Below the pieces are notes generated by a model. That model saw only the letters and a list, made by a program, of their open reading frames with translations, made no database searches and was not told the DNA's origin. A program made the position numbers and the translations under genes. A DNA stretch of 37,041 nt, taken from a virus. The stretch is taken from positions 1 through 37,041 of IMG/VR virus record IMGVR_UViG_3300031772_000123; one strand, given 5' to 3'. The first letter of the stretch is position 1; the number at the start of each line of letters is the position of its first letter. Positions 8,550-16,896 of this stretch are shown here, in pieces.

Positions 8550-8707
8550 TTCTCCTCCTCGGTGTGCTTGCTGGCGACGTGTTCAGCCATCGCCGTCTTG
8601 TCGAATGTCTGGTAGTTGCAGCGTGAGCAGAGGTAGCGTGTCGTGCCTGCCCAGCGCATCTCGCGCCAGTTGGGCCGGGTCGCGACCTTCTTCTTCTTCG
8701 TCGTCAT
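8546..8707 (-). CDS. 53-residue C2H2 zinc-finger protein
   Basis: The small frame starts at ATG 8707, overlapping the tail terminator stop by four bases, and its own stop overlaps the tail tube start by four bases. It therefore sits neatly in the operon. After a Lys-rich start it contains Y-L-C-S-R-C, twelve residues, then H-V-A-S-K-H. That is Cys-x2-Cys-x12-His-x4-His, the classical C2H2 zinc-finger spacing. Such fingers bind nucleic acid or protein. A finger inside a tail operon is unusual. It could regulate, act in assembly or be a small moron. No other domain is present. Confidence 0.75.
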   Translation of the reverse strand: MTTKKKKVATRPNWREMRWAGTTRYLCSRCNYQTFDKTAMAEHVASKHTEEEK

Positions 8708-9111
8708 GCGGTCCCCTCGTCGAACCAAGTGTAGGCCTCGACGATGACTCGCCACAGAGTCTCGTCGGCCCCCGCGTCTGCGTCGTGGACGGAAACCTGT
8801 TGGGCGGCGAGCGGTGCGGACTGGAGGCTCGCGCGCAAGGTGTCGGCCAACGCCTCGACCTCGTAATGCGTCTCGGCCCAACAGTCGAACTGCCAGCGAC
8901 ACTTCATCTGCCCGCCCCAACCTGAGTGCGACTGCGCGGCGGGGTCGGTGAACACGCGACGATAGACGACGCAGGGCAGGCGGTCGTGCGGGGCGGTCGG
9001 CGTACCCGCCGGGAGGCGCACCGGGTAGATGCGCGCGTCGACGGCCTGCGCCAGTTCGCTGGTGCCCCCGTTGTACAGGGCCTCGAACAGGTCTTCGCTC
9101 GGCGTCGGCAT
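8704..9111 (-). CDS. Tail terminator/completion protein (DUF3168-like)
   Basis: A 135-residue protein from ATG 9111. It has the pattern of the DUF3168/gp17-like tail completion family: an N-terminal helix, R-I-Y-P-V-R-L-P near residues 27-34, P-C-V-V-Y-R-R-V, a W-Q-F-D-C-W-A strand and a helix E-V-E-A-L-A-D-T-L-R. These proteins form a ring that ends tail polymerisation and joins the tail to the head. The gene lies between the HK97-gp10-like gene and the tail tube gene, as expected. Four-base overlaps connect it with its downstream neighbour. Confidence 0.8.
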   Translation of the reverse strand: MPTPSEDLFEALYNGGTSELAQAVDARIYPVRLPAGTPTAPHDRLPCVVYRRVFTDPAAQSHSGWGGQMKCRWQFDCWAETHYEVEALADTLRASLQSAPLAAQQVSVHDADAGADETLWRVIVEAYTWFDEGTA

Positions 9112-9112
9112 C

Positions 9113-9562
9113 TCAGTCCTCCGGTAGCTCCGAGTTGTACGCCTCGGCGCTCGTCGCCATGGACCCCATGACGCCGTGCCCGCTCAGGCACCCAGCGAGG
9201 TGTTTCGCCATCACGTCGGCGGCCTTGTCCTTGCCCGCCTCGTAGGCAGGACGCATGTAGGGGTAGGCGGGTGCCCGCGACGTGCCGTACTCGACGAACG
9301 CGGCGTACTCGGCTGCGGGGCCGGTGTCGGACGGCCCGACCTGTGCCTCGTCGGCGGCGGTCGGATGGCTCTGGATGCTGTTGTTCAGGTTGCCCGTGCG
9401 GCGTTGCGGCCCGCCGCCGTGGCCCGATGCGTACCACTTCGCGTACCGCTCGAAGACGAAGCACGCCTTCATGCAGGCGGTTTCACGTTCTTTCATCAGG
9501 TTGCCGGTCAACGCCAGAAGTTCGGCGGTGATTTTGTTCGCGCCGATGACGTGTACGCTCAC
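9113..9562 (-). CDS. HK97 gp10-like head-tail connector/tail completion protein
   Basis: A 149-residue protein. The GTG at 9562 overlaps the upstream stop as GTGA, the junction style used throughout the operon, so I prefer it to longer upstream frames. The C-terminal half has the HK97-gp10 signature: F-V-E-Y-G-T-S-R-A-P-A-Y-P-Y-M-R-P-A-Y. The family forms part of the head-tail joint or tail completion complex. R-R-T-G-N-L-N-N-S-I, in the middle, is also a frequent family motif. Confidence 0.85.
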   Translation of the reverse strand: MSVHVIGANKITAELLALTGNLMKERETACMKACFVFERYAKWYASGHGGGPQRRTGNLNNSIQSHPTAADEAQVGPSDTGPAAEYAAFVEYGTSRAPAYPYMRPAYEAGKDKAADVMAKHLAGCLSGHGVMGSMATSAEAYNSELPED

Positions 9563-9951
9563 TGTTCGACCTCGCGCACGATGAGTTGCTGACAGCCGAT
9601 GTCGGGCACGGGGTTGCCGAAGACGGCTCCCACGGGCGGGTCGGCGAGGACGGTGCCGAACCGCGAGGTCAACCTGACCATGTCGCGTCGCGTGACGCTC
9701 ACGTCGGCGGCGATGGTGACCTTCCATTCGCTCGAGAACACCGAGAAGCGGTCGCCCGGCGTCTCGCCTGTGGCGCGCGTCGACGGTTCCCAGACGCAGG
9801 GTATCTCGTCGCCCTCGGACCAGACGGTGAGCGGCGCGCCGTCGACGTCGAACGTCTCGCCGTAGGTGAGGATGACGCACTTGTCCGTCCACGGCGGTGT
9901 GACCTCGACCGCCATCGACTCCAGTTCGCCGGGTTGCGGGAACGTGCTCAT
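9559..9951 (-). CDS. Head closure (stopper)-type connector protein
   Basis: A 130-residue protein from ATG 9951, joined to the upstream stop by TGATG. It is rich in strands with a central loop and sits between the adaptor and the HK97-gp10-like gene, the usual place of the stopper that plugs the portal channel after packaging. There is no clear sequence signature beyond size, position and a beta-rich pattern (for example W-K-V-T-I-A-A-D-V-S-V-T-R-R-D). The role is mainly inferred from gene order. Confidence 0.6.
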   Translation of the reverse strand: MSTFPQPGELESMAVEVTPPWTDKCVILTYGETFDVDGAPLTVWSEGDEIPCVWEPSTRATGETPGDRFSVFSSEWKVTIAADVSVTRRDMVRLTSRFGTVLADPPVGAVFGNPVPDIGCQQLIVREVEQ

Positions 9952-10412
9952 CAGAAGTCGCCCTCCTCCTCGATGAACTCGCCCGTGAAGACGCCGCCGT
10001 GGGTCGGGTCGGGGTCGACGACGAGCGAAGGATAGCCGCCCCACTTGGACTTGAGCGATTCCTCGTTGTCGCGGTCGATGACCAGTTCGGTGCTTCGCAT
10101 GGGCGCGAGGCAACGGTAGTGACGCGCCATCCTCAGTGCTTGCGTGAACAACTGACTGCGCTTGTAGGTCGCGTTGCCCATCGAACCCATGCTGAAGTCG
10201 TAGCTGTCCTGTTCGCGCCCAGCCTTCAAGTCCCAGATGCGGGCGGCGGCGCGGTGAAGGTCGTAGGTCGGGGTCCAATCGGCGTCGCTGGGCGCGTTGC
10301 CCGCCGCGTCGTCGAGCGGGAAGTCTTCGAGCGTGGCGGTGAGCATGTCGTCGTCGTAGTTCTCCAGCGTCGGCTCGTTGACCATCTCCCGCAGCAAGGT
10401 GAGGTCGGTCAT
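9951..10412 (-). CDS. Head-tail adaptor-type protein
   Basis: A 153-residue protein from ATG 10412, coupled to the upstream gene by TGATG. The N-terminus has a helix (L-T-L-L-R-E-M-V-N-E-P) and then an acidic stretch. The middle has D-L-H-R-A-A-A-R-I-W-D-L-K-A, and Y-K-R-S-Q-L follows. This helical layout and size fit gp6/gp15-type adaptors that bind beneath the portal, and it is the first connector gene after the head block. Assignment rests on layout and position. Confidence 0.6.
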   Translation of the reverse strand: MTDLTLLREMVNEPTLENYDDDMLTATLEDFPLDDAAGNAPSDADWTPTYDLHRAAARIWDLKAGREQDSYDFSMGSMGNATYKRSQLFTQALRMARHYRCLAPMRSTELVIDRDNEESLKSKWGGYPSLVVDPDPTHGGVFTGEFIEEEGDF

Positions 10413-10714
10413 CAGTACACCTCCAGCGTGCCCGCGCAGGAAGCGGGTTTGAGCGAACCCATCTCCCACTTCACATACATCAGGTACTTGCCGCGCTCCA
10501 GCGTGACCATGCCCTCGGGGCCGACGAGGCAACGCGCCCAGTAGACGCCGTTGGGGTCGACGTACCACGAGCCTCCGGTCCACGTCGCGGCGTCGATGTC
10601 GGTATGCCTCACGACGAACGCGAACGACAACGGCTGGGCGATGGGATTCTCGCTCGACGCGACCTCGACCTCGACGAAGTCGGTGCTCGCCGCGCTGATT
10701 CTGAGCAAGCTCAT
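10412..10714 (-). CDS. Small structural protein of unknown function
   Basis: A 100-residue protein from ATG 10714, overlapping the giant repeat gene by four bases. It is beta rich: strands alternate with W-T-G-G-S-W-Y and E-R-G-K-Y-L-M-Y-V-K-W, and it ends A-G-T-L-E-V-Y. The final A-G-T-L-x-V-Y pattern and overall size resemble small phage structural proteins with an immunoglobulin-like or jelly-roll fold. Its place between the giant protein and the adaptor suggests it may help attach that protein to the particle; this is speculation. Confidence 0.6.
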   Translation of the reverse strand: MSLLRISAASTDFVEVEVASSENPIAQPLSFAFVVRHTDIDAATWTGGSWYVDPNGVYWARCLVGPEGMVTLERGKYLMYVKWEMGSLKPASCAGTLEVY

Positions 10715-13700
10715 TTCGTCCTCCCCGTGCTGTTCTCGGTCCGCATCGTCGTCGACCCAGACGATACCTTCGTTTGAGCCGTTCGGGAAGCGGTCTGTTT
10801 GTGGCCGAACTCGGACGCAGATTCGACGTCGCTGTGGAACAGCACCCAGACTCGCCCGATGGCCTCGGCGCTGGGGATGCCGTCGGGGTGGAGCATCTGA
10901 AGGTCCGACCACGCCGCCGCGAGGCCGATGGCTTCTTCGCTGAGGATGCCGTCGACGATACGGACGACGCCGCCGAAGATGAAGCTCGGGTCGCCGAACG
11001 TCTCTTCGCTGACGATGCCCGCGACCGCCATGAGGTAATTGAGCAACGTCGCGCCGTCGCCCATGTCTTCCGCGCTGCCGATGCCGACACAACTACGGCT
11101 CACGGGGCCGGGCAAACGCGCGGGCGAACCGACGGCCTCGGCACTCGGGATGCTCGCGGGCGTGCGCGTGAGGGCGGTCGAGCGGGTCGCGGTGCCCATG
11201 AACTCGGCACTGGCGATACCAGCTATGGCGGGCGTGATGTTGGCGAGGCGCGTCGCCGCACCTATCGCCTCCGCGCTGGCGACGCCGGTCGGCGTGCGCG
11301 TGACGCCGCCCTGTGACGTCGTCGCGGTGCCGATAGCCTCCGCGCTGGCGATACCGCCTGCGGCGCAGGTCTGGTCGCCGCCGCCGACACGCTCGGCCAC
11401 GGCATTGCCCATCGCCTCGGCACTGGCGATACCTGTGCAAGTGCGCGCGACGCCGCCGGGGCTGCGCGTCGCCGTGCCGCACGCCTCCGCGCTCACGACG
11501 CCCATGCAGGTGCGCGTCACCGACGTTGCGCGCGAGGGTGAACCTATCGCCTCGGCTGACGCGATTCCCGTGGGCGCGCGTTCCACGTCCGAGTGTGACG
11601 CCTGCGACGTCCCAATCGACTCCCCGCTCGAAACGCCTGTGGGCGCGCGGGTGACGTTGGAAACGACGTTCGCGACTCCTGCCTGTTCCTGCGAGGTGAC
11701 ACCGACGACGGGCACCACGAGGTGCAGCGTCGGCGTGCCGATGCTTTCGCCCGACGTGACGCCTGCGGGGTTGCGGTTGAGTCCTTGTCCCGTGCTGACC
11801 GCGCCGATGGCTTCGACTGATGCGACGCCATCGGGCGTGCGCGTGACGTTGCCTTTGGCGACCGTGACCGCGCCCACGGCCTCGGCGGTGACGACGCCTG
11901 AAGGGAGGCAGGTGAGAGAAGCCTGCCGCGTCGCGACACCGATGGCCTCGGCGCTGGGGACACCCACCGGGGCGCGGTCAACGGTCGCGCTGTGCGTCGC
12001 CGTACCGACAACCTCGCCGGTCGAGATGCCGTTGACGGCGACGCTGTTGGCAGCGGTGCGGGCTGCGCTGCCAATCTGTTCGGCGCTGGTGACACCCGAG
12101 GCGAGGCGAACGAGGTGCCAGAGTGGTGTGCCTATCGCCTCCGCGCTCGCCAACCCGCCCGCGTTGCCGACGATGTTCGCGGTCGTCCACGTCGTGCTGC
12201 CTATCGCCTCGGCAGAAGCGATGCCGCTCGGCGTGCGCGTGACGTTTCCCTTGAGGACAGTCGCCGTGCCGATGGACTCAGTCGACCCGATGGCGGCGAC
12301 GCCGAAAGCGTTGCTCGGGACGCGCGTCGCGGTGCCTATCGCCTCCGCGCTCGACACGCCCGTGGGGGTGCGCGTCACGTTGCCCTTGAGCGTGGTGACG
12401 GTGCCCATACTCTCGCTCGTGCCGACCCCGTTCGGGCTACGGTCGACGTTGCCCTTGAGCGTGGTGACAGTGCCGATGGCCTCGGCGCTCGTGATGCCGT
12501 CGGGGTGACAGATGATGGCCTGTGTGGCCGTCGGGGTGCCGATGGCCTCGGCAGAAGCGATGCCGCTCGCGCTGCGCGTGAACGTCGCAAGGCGAGTGGC
12601 GGTGCCCATCGCCTCCGCGCTGGCGATGCCCGCCGGGGTCCGGTTCTTGGAGGGCAGGGCGAGGGTGACCCGCCCGCCGACGGTGCCCACGTAGACGTTG
12701 CTCGACGCGGCCTCGTAGTACGTCAGCAGGTACGGCGCGCCGCTCGCGCCAGCCGCCATGCCGCGCCATTCCTTGGTGTTGTTGGCCTCGGTGGTGCCCT
12801 TGACCTGTTCGCGGACCCACGTCGCGCCGAAGTCGTTGGAGAAGTACGGCTGCCCCGGCGAACCGAGCGAAGCGACGATGTCCGGCCCCCGGCCCGCGAC
12901 CGACTGGTAGTAGCGGTCGCCCGAGAGCGGGTAGACCCGCGACCAGCTACCGCCCTTGTCGTCGGAGACGTAGATGGCCCAGTTCGTGCAGGCGGCGACC
13001 AAGAACTCGCCGTCAGCCGAGACGCTGACCCCCTGCCAGTTGTTGTCGACGTCACCGTCTGGGGTCTGCTCGACCCAGTTCGCCCCGCCGTCGATGGACA
13101 GCCACAGTCGCCCGTTGGTGCTTGAGCTACCGACCAACATGACCGAGCCGTCGCTGCTCACGTCGCCGCGGCTCCAGTAACGGTCCACGTCCCCTGCGGG
13201 CCGCACTTCGCTCCAGCCGGTGCCGCTGTTCGTCGAACGCCACAGCCGCCCGCCGTAGACGCCCGCCAGCAGGACCGAGCCGTCGGCGTCGGCTGCCGCA
13301 AGGTGCCAGCGGTGGTCAACGTCGTCGCCGCCGGGCCGCTTCTCAGCCCAGCTTGAGCCGGTGTTGACCGACAGCCAGAGGCGTTCGTAGTCGACCCCGG
13401 CGAGGAGGACCGCGCCGCCGACGGCGAGGGCGCGCCAGTCGTGTTTGCCGCTGATGGGCACGGTGACGCCGAAACTGGTGCCGCCGTTGGTCGAGAGGAG
13501 GAGCCGCCCCGAGTCGACGGTGCTCTGCTCGCCCACCAGCATGGTGGAGCCGTCGCTCGCGGCCCCGATGATGTACCAGCCGGTCGTCGCCACCGTCCAC
13601 GTGCGCCCACTCAAGCTGCCCATGGCCTCGGAGGAGGCGATGCCGCCGACCCCGGTGACCGTCTGGTTGAGCTTGGCGAGCGGGGTGCCGATGGCCTCGG

Positions 13701-15597
13701 CTGAGCCGATGCCGGTGGGCTGGCGAACGCGGTCGACGCTGTCGGCGTAGGCGGTCGCCGTGCCGAAGGCCTCAGCGGAGGCGATGCCCCCCGCATTGTG
13801 TGCCCCCCACCACTGGACGACCGTGACGTTGGGCGGCTCGTAGAGGTAGAGGCCGTCCGATGAGGTGACGAGGTAGAGGTGGTTGCCGTCGCCAGAGACT
13901 TGGCAGGAGGGCCAGCTCTCCGACGACCAGCTCGTCATGCCGGTGAGCTGCGTCGCGGTGAAGTTCGCGCCCGAGTCCCGCGAGAGGTAGTACTTGCCGA
14001 TGCCCGCCGACTCGCAGAGCAGGAGGACCGAGCCGTCGTCGTTCATCTGCAGGGACCGCACCCAGTCGGACGGGGTGGTGGTCTTCAGGCCGGTGCCCGC
14101 CATGATGGTGAACGACGAGCCGCTGTCGGTGCTTATGTAGCAGCGGCCGTCGGCGGCGTAGACGGAGCGTTGTCCCACGATGATGACCGAGCCGTCGGCG
14201 TCGCAGCAGGCACTTCGCCAGTCGCCGTTGACGATGCTCGCGGGCTGCGAATCGGTCCAGTTCGAGCCGCTGTTCGTGCTGACCCAGACCTTGCCGATGA
14301 GGGAGGTGGACGACGACGAGGTGACACCCACCTGCACCGAGCCGTCGTGGTCGAGGCAGACGTCGCACCAGTTCTTGTCAGCCGCCCCCGCCGGTTGCTT
14401 CTCGGCGAAGGTGGTCGAGCCGCCCGTGGCGAGGTAGAGCCTGCCGGGGTAGGCACCGATGAGCATGACCTTCCCATCGCCGGAAACGTCGACGGCGCAC
14501 CACGCCTTGTCCTCGGCAGAGCCGGTCGGGTATATCTCCGCCCACGTCACGCCGTTGTCGGCAGAGCGGTAGCAGCGGGTCGTAGACTGGACGACGATGA
14601 CCTGCCCGTCGTCCGACATGGCCGAGGTCATCCATGATTTGTTGACCAAGGAACCGCTCGGGCCGACCTCCTCCCACGCCCCGCCGTAGTCACGCGACAG
14701 CCAGACGCGCCCGGACGACCCCGAGGTGACTTGGAGGATGGTCGAACCATCCTTCGACATGCAGCCCTGCCCCCAGCTTTGGTTATGGGCCTTGCCGGGG
14801 ACGGTCAGCTCGCCCCAGCCGTTCTGCTGGAAGCGCGGGCCTTGGATGCCGACCATCGTATAGGCACGGTTCTGGAGTTCGGCGGTGGCCGCGCCCATCG
14901 CCTGCGCCGAGGCGATGCCGGTCGGGGTGACTACGGCGTCCCACGACGCCTTGATGCTGATGGTGGTCGTGTACCACGCCGAGTCGGTGGTGGTCGCCAT
15001 GACCGCCGGGTCGACCGACGAGCCGGTGCCGCCGTCGAGGTCGTATTCGAGCGCCGACCAGCCATCGGTGCCCGAGGTCGTCGACCATGCCGCGTTCGCG
15101 TTGAGGGTGAAGTTGGCCGAGGCGGCGATGCCGTCGTTCTGGTCCATGCCCCCGCCGACGGCGATGAGGCAGTCACCCGAGGTGGTGGAGAGTGACGGCG
15201 GGTTCGGGTCGCCGGTTCCCGTGGCCGGGGTGGCTTGCGAGCGGATGGGGGTGGTCGGAGCGGTGTTGTAGAAGACGACGGTCTGCCAGCCGGTGGTGCC
15301 GTTGCTGACGCTGTTCAGGGTCGCTTGGCCCACGTAGCCTTGGTCAATCATCCCTTGCGTGACGACCGCGTAGCCGACCCACAGGTGCCCGTAGGTCGCG
15401 TTGCTGACGTCCTGCCCGGTGATGAGCGTCGCGCCGTAGATGCTGGTGAAGGTCTTGGTGCTGGCGCGGCTGTAGAGGACGCAAAGCGCGAGGTCGCCGA
15501 CCTGACAGCCTGCGGGCAACGTCCACGTGGCGGCGTTGGCCCCGTTGGGGTTGGCTGCGCCGCCGCTGTTCCACGCACCTCGGAAGGCGACCGCCAT
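10711..15597 (-). CDS. Giant 1628-residue virion protein with two Asp-box propellers and 31 G-I-A-S-A-E-A repeats
   Basis: Domains seen in order: residues 1-225, an N-terminal beta domain with W-T-L-P-A-G-C-Q-V-G-D-L-A-L, a pattern found in phage tail and fibre proteins; one repeat at about 226; a first region (260-590) with six Asp boxes of S-x-D-x-G-x-x-W type near 301, 345, 391 (degenerate), 440, 489 and 539; three repeats (603-663); a second six-box region (702, 743, 788, 834, 878, 920); then 27 tandem repeats of about 22 residues to 1590 and a Ser/Thr-rich tail. Asp-box regions fold as beta propellers in sialidases and photosystem-assembly-like proteins, but I see no sialidase catalytic set. 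The gene lies inside the head/connector block, so a head fibre or decoration is possible, as is a displaced tail fibre. Only weak ribosome-site sequence precedes ATG 15597. Confidence 0.85.
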   Translation of the reverse strand: MAVAFRGAWNSGGAANPNGANAATWTLPAGCQVGDLALCVLYSRASTKTFTSIYGATLITGQDVSNATYGHLWVGYAVVTQGMIDQGYVGQATLNSVSNGTTGWQTVVFYNTAPTTPIRSQATPATGTGDPNPPSLSTTSGDCLIAVGGGMDQNDGIAASANFTLNANAAWSTTSGTDGWSALEYDLDGGTGSSVDPAVMATTTDSAWYTTTISIKASWDAVVTPTGIASAQAMGAATAELQNRAYTMVGIQGPRFQQNGWGELTVPGKAHNQSWGQGCMSKDGSTILQVTSGSSGRVWLSRDYGGAWEEVGPSGSLVNKSWMTSAMSDDGQVIVVQSTTRCYRSADNGVTWAEIYPTGSAEDKAWCAVDVSGDGKVMLIGAYPGRLYLATGGSTTFAEKQPAGAADKNWCDVCLDHDGSVQVGVTSSSSTSLIGKVWVSTNSGSNWTDSQPASIVNGDWRSACCDADGSVIIVGQRSVYAADGRCYISTDSGSSFTIMAGTGLKTTTPSDWVRSLQMNDDGSVLLLCESAGIGKYYLSRDSGANFTATQLTGMTSWSSESWPSCQVSGDGNHLYLVTSSDGLYLYEPPNVTVVQWWGAHNAGGIASAEAFGTATAYADSVDRVRQPTGIGSAEAIGTPLAKLNQTVTGVGGIASSEAMGSLSGRTWTVATTGWYIIGAASDGSTMLVGEQSTVDSGRLLLSTNGGTSFGVTVPISGKHDWRALAVGGAVLLAGVDYERLWLSVNTGSSWAEKRPGGDDVDHRWHLAAADADGSVLLAGVYGGRLWRSTNSGTGWSEVRPAGDVDRYWSRGDVSSDGSVMLVGSSSTNGRLWLSIDGGANWVEQTPDGDVDNNWQGVSVSADGEFLVAACTNWAIYVSDDKGGSWSRVYPLSGDRYYQSVAGRGPDIVASLGSPGQPYFSNDFGATWVREQVKGTTEANNTKEWRGMAAGASGAPYLLTYYEAASSNVYVGTVGGRVTLALPSKNRTPAGIASAEAMGTATRLATFTRSASGIASAEAIGTPTATQAIICHPDGITSAEAIGTVTTLKGNVDRSPNGVGTSESMGTVTTLKGNVTRTPTGVSSAEAIGTATRVPSNAFGVAAIGSTESIGTATVLKGNVTRTPSGIASAEAIGSTTWTTANIVGNAGGLASAEAIGTPLWHLVRLASGVTSAEQIGSAARTAANSVAVNGISTGEVVGTATHSATVDRAPVGVPSAEAIGVATRQASLTCLPSGVVTAEAVGAVTVAKGNVTRTPDGVASVEAIGAVSTGQGLNRNPAGVTSGESIGTPTLHLVVPVVGVTSQEQAGVANVVSNVTRAPTGVSSGESIGTSQASHSDVERAPTGIASAEAIGSPSRATSVTRTCMGVVSAEACGTATRSPGGVARTCTGIASAEAMGNAVAERVGGGDQTCAAGGIASAEAIGTATTSQGGVTRTPTGVASAEAIGAATRLANITPAIAGIASAEFMGTATRSTALTRTPASIPSAEAVGSPARLPGPVSRSCVGIGSAEDMGDGATLLNYLMAVAGIVSEETFGDPSFIFGGVVRIVDGILSEEAIGLAAAWSDLQMLHPDGIPSAEAIGRVWVLFHSDVESASEFGHKQTASRTAQTKVSSGSTTMRTENSTGRTK
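10830..12636 (-). repeat. Tandem coding repeat, 27 units of about 22 codons
   Basis: The region encodes tandem copies of [T/S]-G-[I/V]-x-S-A-E-A-[I/M]-G-[T/S] separated by variable linkers, often ending V-T-R-T-P. The core is conserved while the linkers differ, so the copies are old rather than recently amplified. Glycine and small residues at fixed points suggest a regular beta or fibre-like fold. Four further copies lie earlier in the same protein, and one is in the minor tail protein at 2447-3778. Confidence 0.9.
13611..13791 (-). repeat. Three-unit block of the same repeat between the two propellers
   Basis: Residues 603-663 of the giant protein hold three copies (G-G-I-A-S-A-E-A-F-G, T-G-I-G-S-A-E-A-I-G, G-G-I-A-S-S-E-A-M-G). 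They link the first and second Asp-box regions, as the single copy near residue 226 links the N-terminal domain to the first. The repeat therefore seems to act as an inter-domain linker as well as a long array. Confidence 0.85.
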
Positions 15598-15634
15598 CGG
15601 TCAGCCCGTCTGTCTCCTCGCCCCCCTCAGACGC

Positions 15635-16045
15635 CTAGAGCTTGAAGATGAAGGGGGTGGTGCCCTGCCACTGGATGGTGATGTTCCCGCCGTTCGGCGT
15701 GACCGCCGTGAACTCAATCCAAGCGACCAACGGGCTGGTGCCCGAGGTGCCCGTCCACTGGTAGATGATGACGCCCTCGACGTGCGCGCCCGACACGCTG
15801 GTGAAGACGATGTCCTCGCCGTCGGCCACGCCGCCCGTGCTGGTGAGGCTCGACGCGGTGAAACTGACGGGCGTGCCCACGATGGCCGAGGCGAGGTCGT
15901 CGTGGAAGTCGTGGGTGGCGAGGTTCGGCGCGACTACCGCCGTGTCGATGAGGGCGACGCGGAAGTCCTGCGAGGTCGAGGTCTTCCACTGAAGGTCACC
16001 CTTGAGGAAATGCTCCCTGCCGCTGTCGAAAAGTCCAGATGCCAT
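15635..16045 (-). CDS. Phage structural protein, small beta-rich family
   Basis: A 136-residue protein from ATG 16045, preceded by GAAGGAG. The start M-A-S-G-L-F-D-S-G-R-E-H-F-L-K-G-D-L-Q-W followed by a V-A-L-I-D-T strand matches a widespread group of small phage structural proteins that begin with the same helix and D/L-x-W motif. The rest is beta rich and ends in a W-Q-G-T-T-P-F-I-F-K-L strand. The exact virion position is unknown. Here it sits in the head block next to the giant protein. Confidence 0.6.
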   Translation of the reverse strand: MASGLFDSGREHFLKGDLQWKTSTSQDFRVALIDTAVVAPNLATHDFHDDLASAIVGTPVSFTASSLTSTGGVADGEDIVFTSVSGAHVEGVIIYQWTGTSGTSPLVAWIEFTAVTPNGGNITIQWQGTTPFIFKL

Positions 16046-16063
16046 GTCTCGTGCTCCTTCGCT

Positions 16064-16093
16064 CGGGGGCGAGGGCGCGAACCCCCGCCCCCG
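16064..16093 (-). other. Strong GC hairpin between two structural genes
   Basis: The minus strand can pair CGGGGGCG with CGCCCCCG (8 bp), with an inner GGG/CCC stem around TTCGCG. It lies between the stop of the first paralogue (16101) and the ribosome site of the next gene. There is no U-run, so an attenuator or RNA-processing/stability element is as likely as a terminator. Confidence 0.45.
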
Positions 16094-16100
16094 CTCATTG

Positions 16101-16883
16101 TCAGACGGTCACGTAGTAGAGCGTGACTTTCTTGACGCCGTTGGGCGTTCCCGCCGGGGTGTACAGGCATTTGCTCACGTCGGCGGCGTCATACGTCACG
16201 CTCCCGGCGTCGGTCGTGCCGTCGAAGTTGTGGATGAACATCCGCTCCAGCGCGGGCACCTTCGCGGGCAGGCCCATGGCCTTGGTGACGCCGAGGCTCA
16301 CCGTGTCGCCAGCGGTGACGAGGCACGGCACGTCGACCGACGTGGCGACCTTGAACGCTTTGGTGGTCGGCACGGCGTTGCTGTTCGACAAGGCCACGAC
16401 CTCGCTGATGGTCTGGCCCATGATGTTCTTGCCGTAGATGGTGACGTTGCCCGTGAGCGTCCCGGTCGTCGCGCCCTTGACGTTGAGCAACTGCGGGCAC
16501 GCGGCGAGTTCGGTCGCGAGCAACACCAGCGGCACGGTGATGCCGACCTTGTTCCACGTCGCCGCCGCCGAGTGCGAGACGCGGGTGGTGTTGCGGTACC
16601 CGCGCGTCACGGTGTAAGTCGGGGCCAAAGCGATGTCGGTCACGATGACGAGTTCGGCCTTGGCGGCGTCCTTGAGGATGTCACCGACGGCGACGTCGCC
16701 GCCCGCAGCCATCTTCAGGTGGTGGTCGGTGGCGAGGGACGTCGCGAGGAACACGTCGTCGCTCGCCGTCTTGGCGTAGGTCGCGGGAAGCGTGATGGCA
16801 GCGTGAAGGTTGACCGTCGCGGTGTTCAACGGTGCCACCTCGAACTTCTGCATCCCGCAGCCTTGGAGGCCGGGTATCGCCAT
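16101..16883 (-). CDS. Structural protein, paralogue 1 of a tandem pair
   Basis: A 260-residue protein from ATG 16883 with AAGGAGG upstream. It aligns along its length with the next gene upstream (16897-17739). Shared blocks include V-A-P-L-N-T-x-T-V-N-L-H-A-A, V-x-R-G-Y-R, L-L-A-T-E-L-A-A-C-P-Q-L-L, L-T-G-N-V-T-[I/L]-Y-G, and a C-terminal A-G-T-P-N-G-x-K. The protein is beta rich, with no membrane or enzyme motif. Directly following the major capsid gene, the pair is well placed for decoration or minor capsid proteins. I do not recognise the family by name. Confidence 0.7.
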   Translation of the reverse strand: MAIPGLQGCGMQKFEVAPLNTATVNLHAAITLPATYAKTASDDVFLATSLATDHHLKMAAGGDVAVGDILKDAAKAELVIVTDIALAPTYTVTRGYRNTTRVSHSAAATWNKVGITVPLVLLATELAACPQLLNVKGATTGTLTGNVTIYGKNIMGQTISEVVALSNSNAVPTTKAFKVATSVDVPCLVTAGDTVSLGVTKAMGLPAKVPALERMFIHNFDGTTDAGSVTYDAADVSKCLYTPAGTPNGVKKVTLYYVTV

Positions 16884-16896
16884 CCTGCGCCTCCTT

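Noticed and set aside
11039-12508. Long plus-strand open frame of 489 codons opposite the repeat array
   Set aside because: It is a shadow of the tandem repeat on the minus strand. The high GC content removes stops, the frame mirrors the repeat period and it has no independent ribosome site or family features.
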